Below are positions 32,093 through 41,146 of a stretch of 64,000 bases of DNA, piece by piece. Both the position numbers and the translations under genes were made by a program. Positions within the stretch are counted from its first letter, which is position 1. Every line of letters starts with the position of its first letter. The notes below the pieces were generated by a model. It made no database searches. It had not been told where the DNA came from and worked only from the letters and a program-made list of their open reading frames with translations. Origin of the DNA: an uncultured Bacteroidales bacterium (GTDB lineage Bacteria; Bacteroidota; Bacteroidia; Bacteroidales; P3); assembly GCA_937886715.1 (NCBI GenBank), contig CAKZZD010000017.1, positions 113,462 to 177,461 on the forward strand, in the 5' to 3' direction.

Positions 32093-33528
32093 TGCCTGAT
32101 CTCCTTCTTTTCGCAATAGATGTCGAGCGATACGATGACGGCAGTGAATGCCCAGAAGGGTACCGACAGCTTGTCGGTGTCGAGGAAATTGTTGAACACT
32201 CCGTGGATGTAGTAGGTCAGCAGGCTCAGCGTGAAGGCCAGCGCCATGCGTCCCACTTCGGGGTCTTTCGCCGTGCGGTACAGTCGCACGCCGGTGGCGA
32301 AGGTGGTGAGAAACAGCGCCGCCACGAGCAGCAGGCCCGGCAGGCCCTGCTCGGTCATCGGGCCGATGTATTCGCTGTGGGCGTTGCCCAGGTCGCCGGC
32401 GTTGGTGCTGATGGTCGACAGCTGGTAGCTGCGCTGGTGGCTGCCGTAGAGAAACTGGTAGGTGCCGGGACCGCACCCCAACACCGGATGCTCTTTCCAC
32501 AGCCGCATGGCCGATGCCCATCGGTTGAGGCGCTCGAGGTTGCTGGCGTCGGTCGAGATGTTGGATATGGATTTCACCTGCCCGGCCAGGTCGTAGGACG
32601 AATCCTGTTTGTTTTTGCCGAGCTGGTAGAGCACTTCGCTCTGATACATGAAGAAGGCCCCCACGCCGATGCCGAACAGCAGCACCATCCAGTGCACCTT
32701 CATTCCCAGGCGGATTAGCACGTAGACGCCGATGGCGCCCAGCACGCTCAGCCATGCGGCACGGCAATAGGAGAAGAACAGCCCGACGCACAACAGGGCG
32801 AACAGCAGCAGCGTCAGCACGCGCCGCCAGCCCGTGTGACCCTCGGAGAAGATGAAGTAGAAGGCCGCTGGCAGGAACAGCGCGATGACGCAACCGTAGG
32901 CCGTGTGGTCGTTGAAGAAGGGCTTCATCACGCGATGCAGCGTCTGCAGGTCGCTGAAGTTGCCCAGCGTTTTGGCGGTGGCTATCAGGATTACCACCCC
33001 CAGCCCGATGGCGTAGGCCCAGAAGAATTCGTGTATGCGTCGGCGGTTGCTGAATATTTGTGCGTTGGCAAAGAAGAACGGCACCACAAACCAGATGCGC
33101 GCCAGCGTGTATTTGAACGACACCCACGGCAGTTGCGACGTGCACGAGGTGATGAACATCCATGCCACCGACGCCATCAGCAGCAGGCTGACGGGATGGC
33201 GCAGCAGCCGCAGGTCGTAGTTGTGCGCCACCAGCACCCTGAAGAAGAAGATCAGGGTGAAGAGAATCATCATCGGCTCGACCGGCATCGACAGCTCCAT
33301 GCCCGGCATCAGGGTCATGTTGACGGCAAAGGGTGTCAGCAGCGCGATGCTCAGCATGCCGGTCTCGAAGCGGGTCACGAACAGCCACACCACCAGCAGC
33401 GCCAGCGGTATGATCGTCAGCGCGAAGCTCCCTTTATAGTAGAACACCAGCGATTCCGCAACAACAAAAGCCAGCGTCAGCGACAACGCCAGCAGCAGAC
33501 CTTTGTTCTTGCGGAGCCAAGCCTTCAT
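32089..33528 (-). CDS. O-antigen ligase / Wzy-type polysaccharide polymerase
   Basis: 479 residues with about 12 membrane helices. A larger hydrophilic loop (about 310-390) holds NLERLNRWASAMRLWKEHPVLGCGPGTYQFLY and NAGDLGNAHSEYIGPMTEQGLPG, the periplasmic signature of the Wzy_C/WaaL superfamily (GxGxG..H.E). It polymerises or attaches surface polysaccharide. Its start overlaps the stop of the Wzz-like gene (33525-33528) and its stop overlaps the NlpC/P60 start. Ligase versus polymerase cannot be told apart by sequence alone. Confidence 0.85.
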   Translation of the reverse strand: MKAWLRKNKGLLLALSLTLAFVVAESLVFYYKGSFALTIIPLALLVVWLFVTRFETGMLSIALLTPFAVNMTLMPGMELSMPVEPMMILFTLIFFFRVLVAHNYDLRLLRHPVSLLLMASVAWMFITSCTSQLPWVSFKYTLARIWFVVPFFFANAQIFSNRRRIHEFFWAYAIGLGVVILIATAKTLGNFSDLQTLHRVMKPFFNDHTAYGCVIALFLPAAFYFIFSEGHTGWRRVLTLLLFALLCVGLFFSYCRAAWLSVLGAIGVYVLIRLGMKVHWMVLLFGIGVGAFFMYQSEVLYQLGKNKQDSSYDLAGQVKSISNISTDASNLERLNRWASAMRLWKEHPVLGCGPGTYQFLYGSHQRSYQLSTISTNAGDLGNAHSEYIGPMTEQGLPGLLLVAALFLTTFATGVRLYRTAKDPEVGRMALAFTLSLLTYYIHGVFNNFLDTDKLSVPFWAFTAVIVSLDIYCEKKEIRH

Positions 33529-34406
33529 GCCTCTTCCTCTTCGCGCTTGGCAAAAATGAGCAGTCCGAAAATTGTCACCACGACGGCACCGAGGCTACCG
33601 GCCAGCACGATGAGCAGCCGTTTCGGGTAGGCCTTCTTGTCGGCCGGTGTGGCTTGGTCGACGATGTATTTGTAGCTCACCTCCAGGTCTTTGTCCACGG
33701 TGGTCTGCGTGGCGCGAGTCTGCAGGTCGGCCAGTTCGCGGCACTTCTCGGTCACCAGGTCGCTGCGCCATTTCGAGCCGGCGGCGGTCTGGCTGAGCGA
33801 GTCGATGTCGCTCTCCATCTCGTTGCACACGCTCGTCATCACCGCCGCGGCGCTCTCAGCACGGTCGTGGTGGATGTCGTGGCAAAGCGTGTCGTACATC
33901 GCCGCGATGTAGTTGGCGATGTCGGCAGCCCACTGCGGATCCTGGTCCAGCACGCCGATCTCCACGCCCAGGAAGTCGGTGCGCTTCACGCTGATGTTGC
34001 TCTTGTATTGCTTGTCGAGTTTGTACTGAAAGTGGGCCTGGTCGGCCGGTATGGCATAGTGCTCGGCCAGGTTGAAGTGGTCGCACACGGCCTTCTGCAT
34101 GCGCTTCGACGACAGGATCTGGATGGCATATTCGCAGTCGCGTTCGATGCCGTAGTCCATGAAGTCGAGGCTGTAGTGGTAGTCCATGATGGCTTTCGAC
34201 ATGCGGTTGCTGTTGGTGGGGAATATCACAGCCGACGACTTGTAGAGGGGCTTGATGAGCATCGCCACGACGAGCGAGACGATGGCGGCTGCCACGAAGA
34301 CGATGAGCAGCACTTTCCACCAGCGGCGGAAGAAGCGCGTGCTGGCCTGGTGGTCGTAGTTGTTTCCGAAGGTGCCCGGCTGTTCCGGATGGTTGCCTTG
34401 TTCCAT
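33525..34406 (-). CDS. Wzz-type polysaccharide chain-length regulator
   Basis: 293 residues with two membrane helices: about 33-52 (KVLLIVFVAAAIVSLVVAML) and about 264-288 (LLIVLAGSLGAVVVTIFGLL). Between them is a mostly helical periplasmic domain with DLQTRATQTTVDKDLEVSYK before the second helix and the motif DKKAYPKRLL, similar to the Pro-rich segment of Wzz. No kinase domain. It sets modal length of the polymer made by the next gene. First gene of the group; it is divergent from the OMP operon, with hairpin repeat copy C between. Confidence 0.85.
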   Translation of the reverse strand: MEQGNHPEQPGTFGNNYDHQASTRFFRRWWKVLLIVFVAAAIVSLVVAMLIKPLYKSSAVIFPTNSNRMSKAIMDYHYSLDFMDYGIERDCEYAIQILSSKRMQKAVCDHFNLAEHYAIPADQAHFQYKLDKQYKSNISVKRTDFLGVEIGVLDQDPQWAADIANYIAAMYDTLCHDIHHDRAESAAAVMTSVCNEMESDIDSLSQTAAGSKWRSDLVTEKCRELADLQTRATQTTVDKDLEVSYKYIVDQATPADKKAYPKRLLIVLAGSLGAVVVTIFGLLIFAKREEEEA

Positions 34407-34591
34407 AAGAGGGTATTGTGTTGGTTGTTTTTTCGGTTTGTGATGACGTCCGCGTCTGCGCGACGCGTAATAAATATGATATATATAACTCTATTGTGCC
34501 GTTTTTATTGTCCTGCGGTTGTATTTCTTTTCCAAATCCGCCCCCTTGGCCCATGTCTGGCCGGCCGTGGGGTCGGCGAGTGATGTACACT

Positions 34592-34636
34592 TGTTGTGCG
34601 ACTGTTGTACGAAAAATGTTCGTACAACAGTCGTCC
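34592..34636. repeat. Family 1 hairpin repeat, copy C
   Basis: Perfect 15-bp arms (34599-34613 and 34619-34633) around AAATG, with a degraded outer part on both sides. It lies in the 432-base divergent gap 34407-34838; the rest of the gap is the OMP promoter, its palindrome and AT-rich sequence. Confidence 0.85.
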
Positions 34637-34745
34637 AAAAGGTGCTGCCGGCGGCATGGGGAGCAGTTGTGCATGGGCCGGTTCCTTTTTTTGCCTGCGC
34701 TCTGATGCCGTTGCTGAAAAAAAATCACTTTTTTTTGAAAAAAAT

Positions 34746-34776
34746 TTTGCCAGAGTTAAAAATTGTCTTACCTTTG
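34746..34776 (+). promoter_or_regulatory. Promoter of the OMP-ABC-GntR operon
   Basis: TTTG (34746-34749), 19 bp, then TACCTTTG (34769-34776). One of the best-spaced promoters of the window. Transcription should begin near 34783, inside the palindrome at 34781-34798. Confidence 0.8.
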
Positions 34777-34780
34777 CAGT

Positions 34781-34798
34781 GTACTAGTTAACTAGTAC
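34781..34798. promoter_or_regulatory. 18-bp perfect palindrome, probable operator
   Basis: GTACTAGTTAACTAGTAC reads the same on both strands and begins 5 bases after the -7 box. A dimeric repressor bound here would block initiation. The natural candidate is the GntR/YtrA regulator encoded at 40796-41146 in the same operon. Binding is inferred, not shown. Confidence 0.7.
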
Positions 34799-34838
34799 GG
34801 TAGTAATATAAATGAATAATTAATTGAAAAACAACAAT

Positions 34839-37265
34839 ATGAGAAAAGCAAGCTTCCTTTTTATGGTCGCCATTTTGGCGATATCGGCCACTTCGATGGC
34901 GCAAGTGAGACACGTGAAGGGCACAGTGACGAGTGCCGAAGGCGATGAGATGCCGTTTGTCAATGTGGCCCTGATGCGGCCTGTCGACACGGTGTTCATG
35001 CGCGGTGCCACCACGGATGAAAATGGACGGTTCGACATCCACGATGTGGATACTGGCGACTATCTGCTGCAGGCCTCGTTTGTGGGCTACCACACATATT
35101 ATGCCAACCTTAGCGTGACGAGCGACATCCGCGATCTGAAGATCGAACTGATCCAAGGCACCACGCTGCAGGAGGTGCAGGTGACGGCCGAGAAGCCCCT
35201 CTACGCCATGGACGGCGAGAAGAATCTCTACAACACCAAGGAGGATCCCTCCATCCAGACCGGCACCGCCAGCGACGCCCTGCAGAACGCTCCGGGCGTG
35301 GAGGTGGACGCCGAGGGCAACATCACGCTGCGCGGCGTGTCGAGCGTGGAGATTTGGGTCAACGACCGCCCCTCGCACATGAACGAGGAGGCCTTGAAGC
35401 AATACATCAAGCAGATGCCGGCCAACGCCATCGAGCGCATTGAGGTGATCACCAATCCCTCGGCCCGCTACAGCACCAGCGGCGGTGTGATCAACATCGT
35501 TACCAACCAGAAGGTGACGCGCAACGAACTGCTCTGCCTGGGCGTGCGCGCCAACACCATGCCGAGTATTTCGCCGTGGGTGTCGTATGTCTATGCCAAC
35601 GAGAAGTTCGACATGAACATCTATCTCAACGCCAACTACGCCGTGCACAATATGTATTCCGACGGCACCTCGACGCTGCTCGCCCCCAGCGGCGATACCA
35701 GCCGCTTCCAGAGCTACCAGAACGAGACCCGCGCGAAGAACTACGGCGGCTACAGCGGTCTGAACCTCAACTGGAACATCTCCGACAAGACGCACCTGGC
35801 CACATGGATGGGCGTCTATCCCTACTGGGGCGACAACAGCACGACGAGCAATCTGGTCTATCGCGAGTATCTGCCCACGATGCGCGACCTGGGCTACAGC
35901 TACACCCTTGAGAATCCCGACGGCTTCGGCTGGGGCGGATACATGGGCGCCTGGCTCGAGCATCGTTTCGACACCACAGGCCGCAAGCTTTCCTACAGCC
36001 TCAACGGCTACACCTGGAACGAGCATGGCATCGGCACCGAGACCTTTGCCTATGCCGACCCGATGCGCGACAGCCTGATGCGCCGCACCGGCAAACGCAC
36101 TGCCAGCCCCAGCGGCAGCATGGAACTGAACTACACCCACCCGCTGGGCAACCAGTTTGAACTGGAGGCCGGCGTGGAGGCGGATTTGGGCGGCAGCACC
36201 CAGTATCTGAGCCTCGACACCCTGGCTGCCGGCGGCTACCAGGCTGTGGCCCTGCGCACCACCGAGGGACTGGAGCACAACACGGGACTGCAGGGCTACG
36301 TCACCCTGCAGAAACGCTGGGGCGGCTTCACCGCCAAGGTGGGCCTGCGCGCCGAGAAGGAGTGGAGTCGCGGCACGTGGAGCTATCTCGACGGCATGGG
36401 CAGCACGACGGTCGACACCTCGTTCTCCTCCTGGGTGCCCAGCATCCATCTGAGCTATCAGACCAAGACCTTCACCAGCTACAGCATCAGTTATACGCTT
36501 CGCGACGCCGACCCCGGCATGTCGCAGCTCGCCCCCTTTGTGCGCTACAGCGACTACAGCTATGAAATCGGCAATCCCAACCTGCTGGTCACCTACACAC
36601 ACAACCTCGAGGCGGCATGGAGCAAATACATCATGGGCTTCGGCATGTTGAGCCTCAATGCCTACTATCGCGCCAACACCAATGAGATCGGCACGATGAC
36701 CTATGCCGGCTATGCCCCGGCCTATTTCCCCGCCACGATGCTGGTCAACTACACCCGTCCGGAGAACATCGGCTCGAGCCACACTGAGGGTATCGAGGCC
36801 AACGTCACCTATCGCCCCACGGGGTTCTTCAACGTGCGGCTCAACGCTTCGGTGTTCAACTATGCCTACAACTATCAGGATTTCAGTGACAATAAATGGA
36901 GCTGGAGCGCCCGCGTCAACCTGTGGGCCAAGCTGTGGAAGCGCCTGGAGGTGTTTGCCAACGCCCACTATAGCAGTCCGCGCCTTGGCCTGTACAGCCT
37001 CACCGTGGCCAACAAGGGCGTCGACCTCGGCTGTTCGGCCGACTTCCTCGACCGCCAGCTGAGCGTCTACTTCAATGTCAACGACATCTTCGGCATGGCC
37101 GAGTGGGGCTCCAACACTACGGCTCCGCAGTATCAGACCACCGGCAGCCAGCGCTATGACAGCCGCTTTGTCAGCCTCGGACTCACATGGCGCATCGGCA
37201 AAATGGAACTCGAGAGCAAGGCCCGCCAGGGTGCCACCGACACGGGCAACACTCCGCAGATGTGA
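34839..37265 (+). CDS. Outer membrane beta-barrel protein with carboxypeptidase-regulatory-like domain and plug (TonB-receptor-like)
   Basis: 808 residues. Signal peptide (MRKASFLFMVAILAISATSMA); CarboxypepD_reg-like domain about 25-105 (VKGTVTSAEGDEMPFVNVAL, TTDENGRFDIHDVDTGDYLL); plug-like domain about 112-230 (SDALQNAPGVEVDAEGNITL, IEVITNPSARYSTSGGVINI); then a beta-barrel of the OMP_b-brl_3 kind. This group resembles TonB-dependent receptors but its ligands are mostly unknown. It is first in an operon with an ABC exporter and a GntR regulator, an arrangement suggesting envelope export or stress response rather than nutrient uptake. ATG at 34839 chosen over a TTG five codons upstream. Confidence 0.9.
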   Translation: MRKASFLFMVAILAISATSMAQVRHVKGTVTSAEGDEMPFVNVALMRPVDTVFMRGATTDENGRFDIHDVDTGDYLLQASFVGYHTYYANLSVTSDIRDLKIELIQGTTLQEVQVTAEKPLYAMDGEKNLYNTKEDPSIQTGTASDALQNAPGVEVDAEGNITLRGVSSVEIWVNDRPSHMNEEALKQYIKQMPANAIERIEVITNPSARYSTSGGVINIVTNQKVTRNELLCLGVRANTMPSISPWVSYVYANEKFDMNIYLNANYAVHNMYSDGTSTLLAPSGDTSRFQSYQNETRAKNYGGYSGLNLNWNISDKTHLATWMGVYPYWGDNSTTSNLVYREYLPTMRDLGYSYTLENPDGFGWGGYMGAWLEHRFDTTGRKLSYSLNGYTWNEHGIGTETFAYADPMRDSLMRRTGKRTASPSGSMELNYTHPLGNQFELEAGVEADLGGSTQYLSLDTLAAGGYQAVALRTTEGLEHNTGLQGYVTLQKRWGGFTAKVGLRAEKEWSRGTWSYLDGMGSTTVDTSFSSWVPSIHLSYQTKTFTSYSISYTLRDADPGMSQLAPFVRYSDYSYEIGNPNLLVTYTHNLEAAWSKYIMGFGMLSLNAYYRANTNEIGTMTYAGYAPAYFPATMLVNYTRPENIGSSHTEGIEANVTYRPTGFFNVRLNASVFNYAYNYQDFSDNKWSWSARVNLWAKLWKRLEVFANAHYSSPRLGLYSLTVANKGVDLGCSADFLDRQLSVYFNVNDIFGMAEWGSNTTAPQYQTTGSQRYDSRFVSLGLTWRIGKMELESKARQGATDTGNTPQM

Positions 37266-37308
37266 TGGATTGAAACAAAAATCATTTATCATTAAATATA
37301 TCACGAAT

Positions 37309-37620
37309 ATGAAAATCGTAACAGTAGAATCCCTGCAGGGATGCAATTATGAGGAGCTTGGAGTGGTCACCGGCAGCACCATCCAGAGCAAGAACATGTT
37401 CACCGATTTTGGCCAAGGGCTGAAAGGCATCGTGGGTGGCGAGCTGCGAGGCTACACCAACATGATGGAGAAGGCTCGCGAGCAGGCCACGCAGCGCATG
37501 GTGGACCAGGCGGTGCGTATGGGCGCCGACGCCATCATCGGCGTGCGCTACACCACCAGCGCCATTATGCAGCAGGCCGCTGAGGTGCTGGTGTATGGCA
37601 CGGCAGTGAAGTATAAGTAA
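37309..37620 (+). CDS. YbjQ family (UPF0145) protein
   Basis: 103 residues, starting MKIVTVESLQGCNYEELG. The conserved core GSTIQSKNMFTDFGQGLKGIVGGELRGYT and DAIIGVRYTT matches the YbjQ/UPF0145 fold, a small cytoplasmic pentamer sometimes annotated as heavy-metal-binding; its biochemical role is not known. It lies 43 bases after the OMP gene and 20 bases before the ABC ATPase, inside the operon. YbjQ proteins recur beside envelope-stress genes, so a role with this transporter is plausible. Confidence 0.88.
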   Translation: MKIVTVESLQGCNYEELGVVTGSTIQSKNMFTDFGQGLKGIVGGELRGYTNMMEKAREQATQRMVDQAVRMGADAIIGVRYTTSAIMQQAAEVLVYGTAVKYK

Positions 37621-37640
37621 ACCGTAAAAAGACAAATAAT

Positions 37641-38468
37641 ATGATAGAGATTAAGAATCTTGACTTCAGCTACAAGAAGACTCCGGTCTTCAACAATATC
37701 AACCTGAGTTTCCCGCAAGGCGCCATCTACGGTCTGCTGGGTGAAAACGGCGTAGGCAAGACCACGTTGCTCAAGATCATCTGCGGCCTGCAGCGGCCTG
37801 TGAGCGGTAGCTGCACGGTGGACGGAATGACCAGCCATGACCGCCTGCCGGCGATGCTGCAGCGCATAGTCTTCCTGCCCGACGAGGTGACGCTGCCCGA
37901 CAACGCCACGCCGCAGAAGTATGTCGACGAGCTCAGCCCCTTCTATCCCACATTCTCGCAGGGCACCTTCCTCCACCTGATGCAGGAGCTGGAGGTGGAG
38001 CCCGACCGCAAGTTCCGTGAGATGAGCTTCGGCCAGCAGAAGAAGAGCCTCATTGCCGCCAGCCTGTCGCTGGGCACCGACTATGTGCTGCTCGACGAGC
38101 CCACCAACGGCCTCGACATTCCCAGCAAGGCCCAGTTCCGCTCCATCCTGAGCAAGATTGCCGACGAGGGCAAGACCATCATCATCTCCACCCATCAGGT
38201 GAAGGATGTGGAGAACCTCATCGACCCCATCGTCATCCTCAGCCACAACGCCGTGCTGCTCGACGCCTCGGTGCAGAAGATTACCGAGAAGCTCTGCTTC
38301 GAGTACGGCGGCGAGGAGCGCCCCGACGCCCTCTACAGCGAGCTGATGCCGGGCGGCTACATGAATGTGGTGCCCAATCAGAGTGGCGAGGAGAGCCAGC
38401 TCAACATTGAGGCCCTCTTCAACGCCGTGCTGCGTAACAAGGAGAAGATTAAAGAACTGTTCGCATGA
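37641..38468 (+). CDS. ABC transporter ATP-binding protein (YtrB-like)
   Basis: 275 residues. Walker A is GLLGENGVGKTTLLK (near 35-49), Walker B YVLLDEPTNGLD, H-loop ISTHQV. The signature is SFGQQKK rather than LSGGQ, a variant seen in YtrB-type ATPases. The C-terminal 60 residues extend beyond the nucleotide-binding fold. It should power the two permeases encoded next; its stop overlaps the first permease start by ATGA. With a YtrA-type regulator in the same operon, the set resembles the Gram-positive Ytr antibiotic-responsive transporters. Confidence 0.93.
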   Translation: MIEIKNLDFSYKKTPVFNNINLSFPQGAIYGLLGENGVGKTTLLKIICGLQRPVSGSCTVDGMTSHDRLPAMLQRIVFLPDEVTLPDNATPQKYVDELSPFYPTFSQGTFLHLMQELEVEPDRKFREMSFGQQKKSLIAASLSLGTDYVLLDEPTNGLDIPSKAQFRSILSKIADEGKTIIISTHQVKDVENLIDPIVILSHNAVLLDASVQKITEKLCFEYGGEERPDALYSELMPGGYMNVVPNQSGEESQLNIEALFNAVLRNKEKIKELFA

Positions 38469-39169
38469 GTCAGACATTCGACATAAAGCGTTTCGGGCGG
38501 CTGGTGCGGCACGATGTGCGCAGTTGCCCGCGAGAGACTCTCTATACGGGCCTATGGATGGCACTGGCCTTTGCGCCACTGATGGTGCTGAGCCAGCAAC
38601 TGCTGGGCAATGAATATACCCACGGCACCTTATACCGACTGGCACTGATGGTGGGCATGGTGACCTGGTGGGCGCTGATGATTCCCACGCAGGTCTACCC
38701 CAACGTGGGCAAGAAGAAGCGCGGCATCTACTTCGCTATGCTGCCCGCCACCAAGGCCGAGAAGCACGCCTCGATTGCCACGCTGATGGTGCTGACCGTC
38801 GTGGTGCTGATGGCCATCGGCCTGGCGGAGGACGTGCTGCTGACGGCGGTGCACCTGCCGGGCTACACGAAGTACTTCTGGCAGTCGGAGACGCTTCGGT
38901 TCCTCGACCTGCCGATGGTGCTGGGCACCCTGTTTACCTTCCTCGTGGCGCTGTTCGGCATGATATGGGCCAATACGGTGGCCAACAACACCCTCCGCGG
39001 CATCCTTCAGGTGCTGCTGTTCCTCTTGATGATCGGAGGGTTGGTGTTTTTCCCCCTCTATTTCGACAACAGGCCGCAAGGCTACTGGGTCGTGATTGCT
39101 GTCGAGGCTGCCGCAACCCTCTTCCTGGCCTGGCTCAGCCGCCGCCGGATGGATCGTATGACGTATTAA
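38465..39169 (+). CDS. ABC-2 type permease subunit 1
   Basis: 234 residues, six predicted helices. The cytosolic loop KKKRGIYFAMLPATKAEKHAS is shared with the next gene, and both proteins end in the same way (SRRRMDRMTY here). This marks them as paralogues that probably form a heterodimeric channel for the ATPase encoded directly upstream. No substrate-binding protein is encoded, so export or membrane-stress function is more likely than import. Confidence 0.85.
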   Translation: MSQTFDIKRFGRLVRHDVRSCPRETLYTGLWMALAFAPLMVLSQQLLGNEYTHGTLYRLALMVGMVTWWALMIPTQVYPNVGKKKRGIYFAMLPATKAEKHASIATLMVLTVVVLMAIGLAEDVLLTAVHLPGYTKYFWQSETLRFLDLPMVLGTLFTFLVALFGMIWANTVANNTLRGILQVLLFLLMIGGLVFFPLYFDNRPQGYWVVIAVEAAATLFLAWLSRRRMDRMTY

Positions 39170-39195
39170 ATTGTAAACTGTAAATCGTAAACAAT

Positions 39196-40029
39196 ATGGA
39201 TTGGAACCGTTTCTGTAAAGTCGTAGCGAAAGACTTTCGCAATATGTGGCCGATGTTCGGCACCACAATGATTATCCTGGCTGCCCTGCCGTTTGCCGCG
39301 TGGCTGATGATGTATGTCTTCGGCGGCCGCGACGCCCACATGCCGGCCGACCTGCGCCTCATCATGATAGAGACTGTGGCCTATATCGCCGCCATCATGG
39401 CCCCCTCGCGCATGTACCGCACCTGGAACCTGCGCAACGAGGGCATCTACTACGCCATGCTCCCCGCCTCGAAGGCGGAGAAGTTCTGCTCGGCGCTGCT
39501 CTTCTCGCTCATCGTGTGCCCGCTGGCCGTCTATCTGGGCAGCCTGGTGCTCGATGTGTTCCTCACCGCCGTCCCCTTTGGCCCGTGGCAGGAGTGGATT
39601 TGGCAGGGCGAGATGGGCTTCCCCTTCACCTTCGACATGTCGACCCTGAGCGAGTATGCTGCCGCCGAGGAGGGGGCCGAGGCCTTCCTGCACTTCGGTT
39701 GGATGTGGCAGGTGGCCTGCTGGATAGGCTACATCTCCACCGTGCTGATGTTCCTCTTCACCAGCACCATCTTCAAGAAGCACAAGGTGCTGCAGACCAT
39801 CCTCTGGCTGTATGTCATCAACTTCGTGCTCAGCATTGTGCTGGTGCCGGTGATGGTGGCCGTCTTCTCCGACAGCAGCTTCATGGACTGGTTCATGCAA
39901 CTGCCCGACCGCATGAGCGGCGAGCAGATGGTCAACTGGATCTTTGGACTGGCCCTGGGCTTCGACGTGCTGATGACGGCCCTCTTCGGCTGGCTCAGCT
40001 GGCGCCGCCTGAACCGCATGGCGTATTGA
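39196..40029 (+). CDS. ABC-2 type permease subunit 2
   Basis: 277 residues, six predicted helices, paralogous to the previous gene (RNEGIYYAMLPASKAEKFCS; C-terminus SWRRLNRMAY). It is about 40 residues longer, mainly by an insertion between helices 3 and 4 (WIWQGEMGFPFTFDMSTLSE and following), which may face the periplasm. Preceded by an AT-rich 26-base leader with repeated GTAAA units. It completes the exporter. Confidence 0.85.
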   Translation: MDWNRFCKVVAKDFRNMWPMFGTTMIILAALPFAAWLMMYVFGGRDAHMPADLRLIMIETVAYIAAIMAPSRMYRTWNLRNEGIYYAMLPASKAEKFCSALLFSLIVCPLAVYLGSLVLDVFLTAVPFGPWQEWIWQGEMGFPFTFDMSTLSEYAAAEEGAEAFLHFGWMWQVACWIGYISTVLMFLFTSTIFKKHKVLQTILWLYVINFVLSIVLVPVMVAVFSDSSFMDWFMQLPDRMSGEQMVNWIFGLALGFDVLMTALFGWLSWRRLNRMAY

Positions 40030-40062
40030 AAGTTAAGAGTTAAGAATTAAAAGTTAAGAGTT

Positions 40063-40782
40063 ATGAAACGTATAGCAATTATAGCCGTTATGGCCACCAT
40101 GCTGCTGGCCGCCTGCGGCGAAAATACAAAGCTTAAGATTGAGTACGACCACCCCGAGCGCTTCAGCGTCGGTGACGCTACGTTGCAGCAGCCGATTAGC
40201 GGCATCAGCGTCGACTGGCTCTTCGGCGACATGGAAATACTCTACACCGACGACTCTGCGGTACGCATCCATGAGGAGATTCAGGAGGGCTTCCTCCCGC
40301 TGACCGACTCGCTGCGTATGCGCTACTATGTCGATGAGGAGGGCGAACTTGAGATACAATACTGCGGTCATGGCAAGTACCGCTACGGCGATTTGAAGAA
40401 TATTCGCAAGCACCTTGTTGTCAAGGTGCCGCGCAGCACAGTGCTCGACGATATCGACATCGACGGCGTAGAGACCGGCGTGATTATCGAGAATGTGGCG
40501 AGCCGCAAGTTGACGGTGGATGGCGTGAAGGTCAGCGTCAATGCCGACTACCCCAACACCCTGCCTGACGAGATTGACATTGACGGCGTCCAAAGCCTGC
40601 TTGCGCTCCATGTGGTGCCCGAAACGGCGGGCCTGACCATCGGGATGTCGGGCGTAAAGCCTTTCCTCTCGAGCGACCTGCCTTCGCGCAAGGAAGGCGA
40701 GAAGACCATTGTTGGCGACGGACGCTGCAAGGTCGAAGCCGACGGTGTCGACGTCCACCTGAGCATCCGCGAACTGAAATAA
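40063..40782 (+). CDS. Lipoprotein with DUF4097-like beta repeats
   Basis: 239 residues; MKRIAIIAVMATMLLAAC gives an acylated Cys18. The mature region has repeated beta units (VLDDIDIDGVETGVIIENV, KLTVDGVKVSVNADYP, DEIDIDGVQSLLALHVVPE), like the single-stranded beta-helix of DUF4097/DUF2807 proteins linked to envelope-stress systems. It is encoded between the permeases and the GntR regulator. Placement at the periplasmic face of the inner or outer membrane is inferred from the lipobox. It may sense or bind the exporter substrate. Confidence 0.78.
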   Translation: MKRIAIIAVMATMLLAACGENTKLKIEYDHPERFSVGDATLQQPISGISVDWLFGDMEILYTDDSAVRIHEEIQEGFLPLTDSLRMRYYVDEEGELEIQYCGHGKYRYGDLKNIRKHLVVKVPRSTVLDDIDIDGVETGVIIENVASRKLTVDGVKVSVNADYPNTLPDEIDIDGVQSLLALHVVPETAGLTIGMSGVKPFLSSDLPSRKEGEKTIVGDGRCKVEADGVDVHLSIRELK

Positions 40783-40795
40783 GGAGGAAACAACT

Positions 40796-41146
40796 ATGGA
40801 TTTCAGAAAACAGAAACCGATATACCTGCAGATAGCCGACTGGCTGATGGAGCAGGTGCTGCAGGGCCAACTGGTGGCCGACGACCGCATGCCGTCGGTG
40901 CGCGACGTGGCTACCCAGATGGGCGTCAACCCCAATACGGTGGTGCGCACCTTCGACTACCTGCAGCAGGAAGAAATCATCTATCAGCGCCGCGGCGTGG
41001 GCTACTTCGTCAGTGCCGATGCCCGTGAGCGCATCCTCTCCCACCAGCGGCGCGAGTTCCTCGAGGAGGACTTGCCGCTCATCCGTCAGAAGATGAAACT
41101 TCTGGGTATCAGTATAGACGAACTAACCTTAGATGATGTGATATGA
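40796..41146 (+). CDS. GntR family transcriptional regulator, YtrA subfamily
   Basis: 116 residues: an N-terminal winged helix (PIYLQIADWLMEQVLQGQL; MPSVRDVATQMGVNPNTVVRTFDYLQQEEII; RRGVGYFV) and a short C-terminal helical tail of about 45 residues, which is the YtrA layout without a ligand-binding FadR/HutC domain. Preceded by a strong Shine-Dalgarno (AAGGAGG), unusual in this window and suggesting that its level matters. It probably represses its own operon by binding the palindrome at 34781-34798. Confidence 0.93.
   Translation: MDFRKQKPIYLQIADWLMEQVLQGQLVADDRMPSVRDVATQMGVNPNTVVRTFDYLQQEEIIYQRRGVGYFVSADARERILSHQRREFLEEDLPLIRQKMKLLGISIDELTLDDVI

Noticed and set aside
34441..34500. tRNA or small RNA gene before the Wzz-like gene
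   Set aside because: Only a short CGTC/GACG hairpin and AT-rich sequence are present; no cloverleaf or T-loop sequence was found here or in other gaps.
34788..37346. An 852-codon open frame on the minus strand opposite the outer membrane protein
   Set aside because: Same reason: the plus strand encodes an OMP with signal peptide and promoter, and the antisense product is Ala/Val/Gly-rich without motifs.
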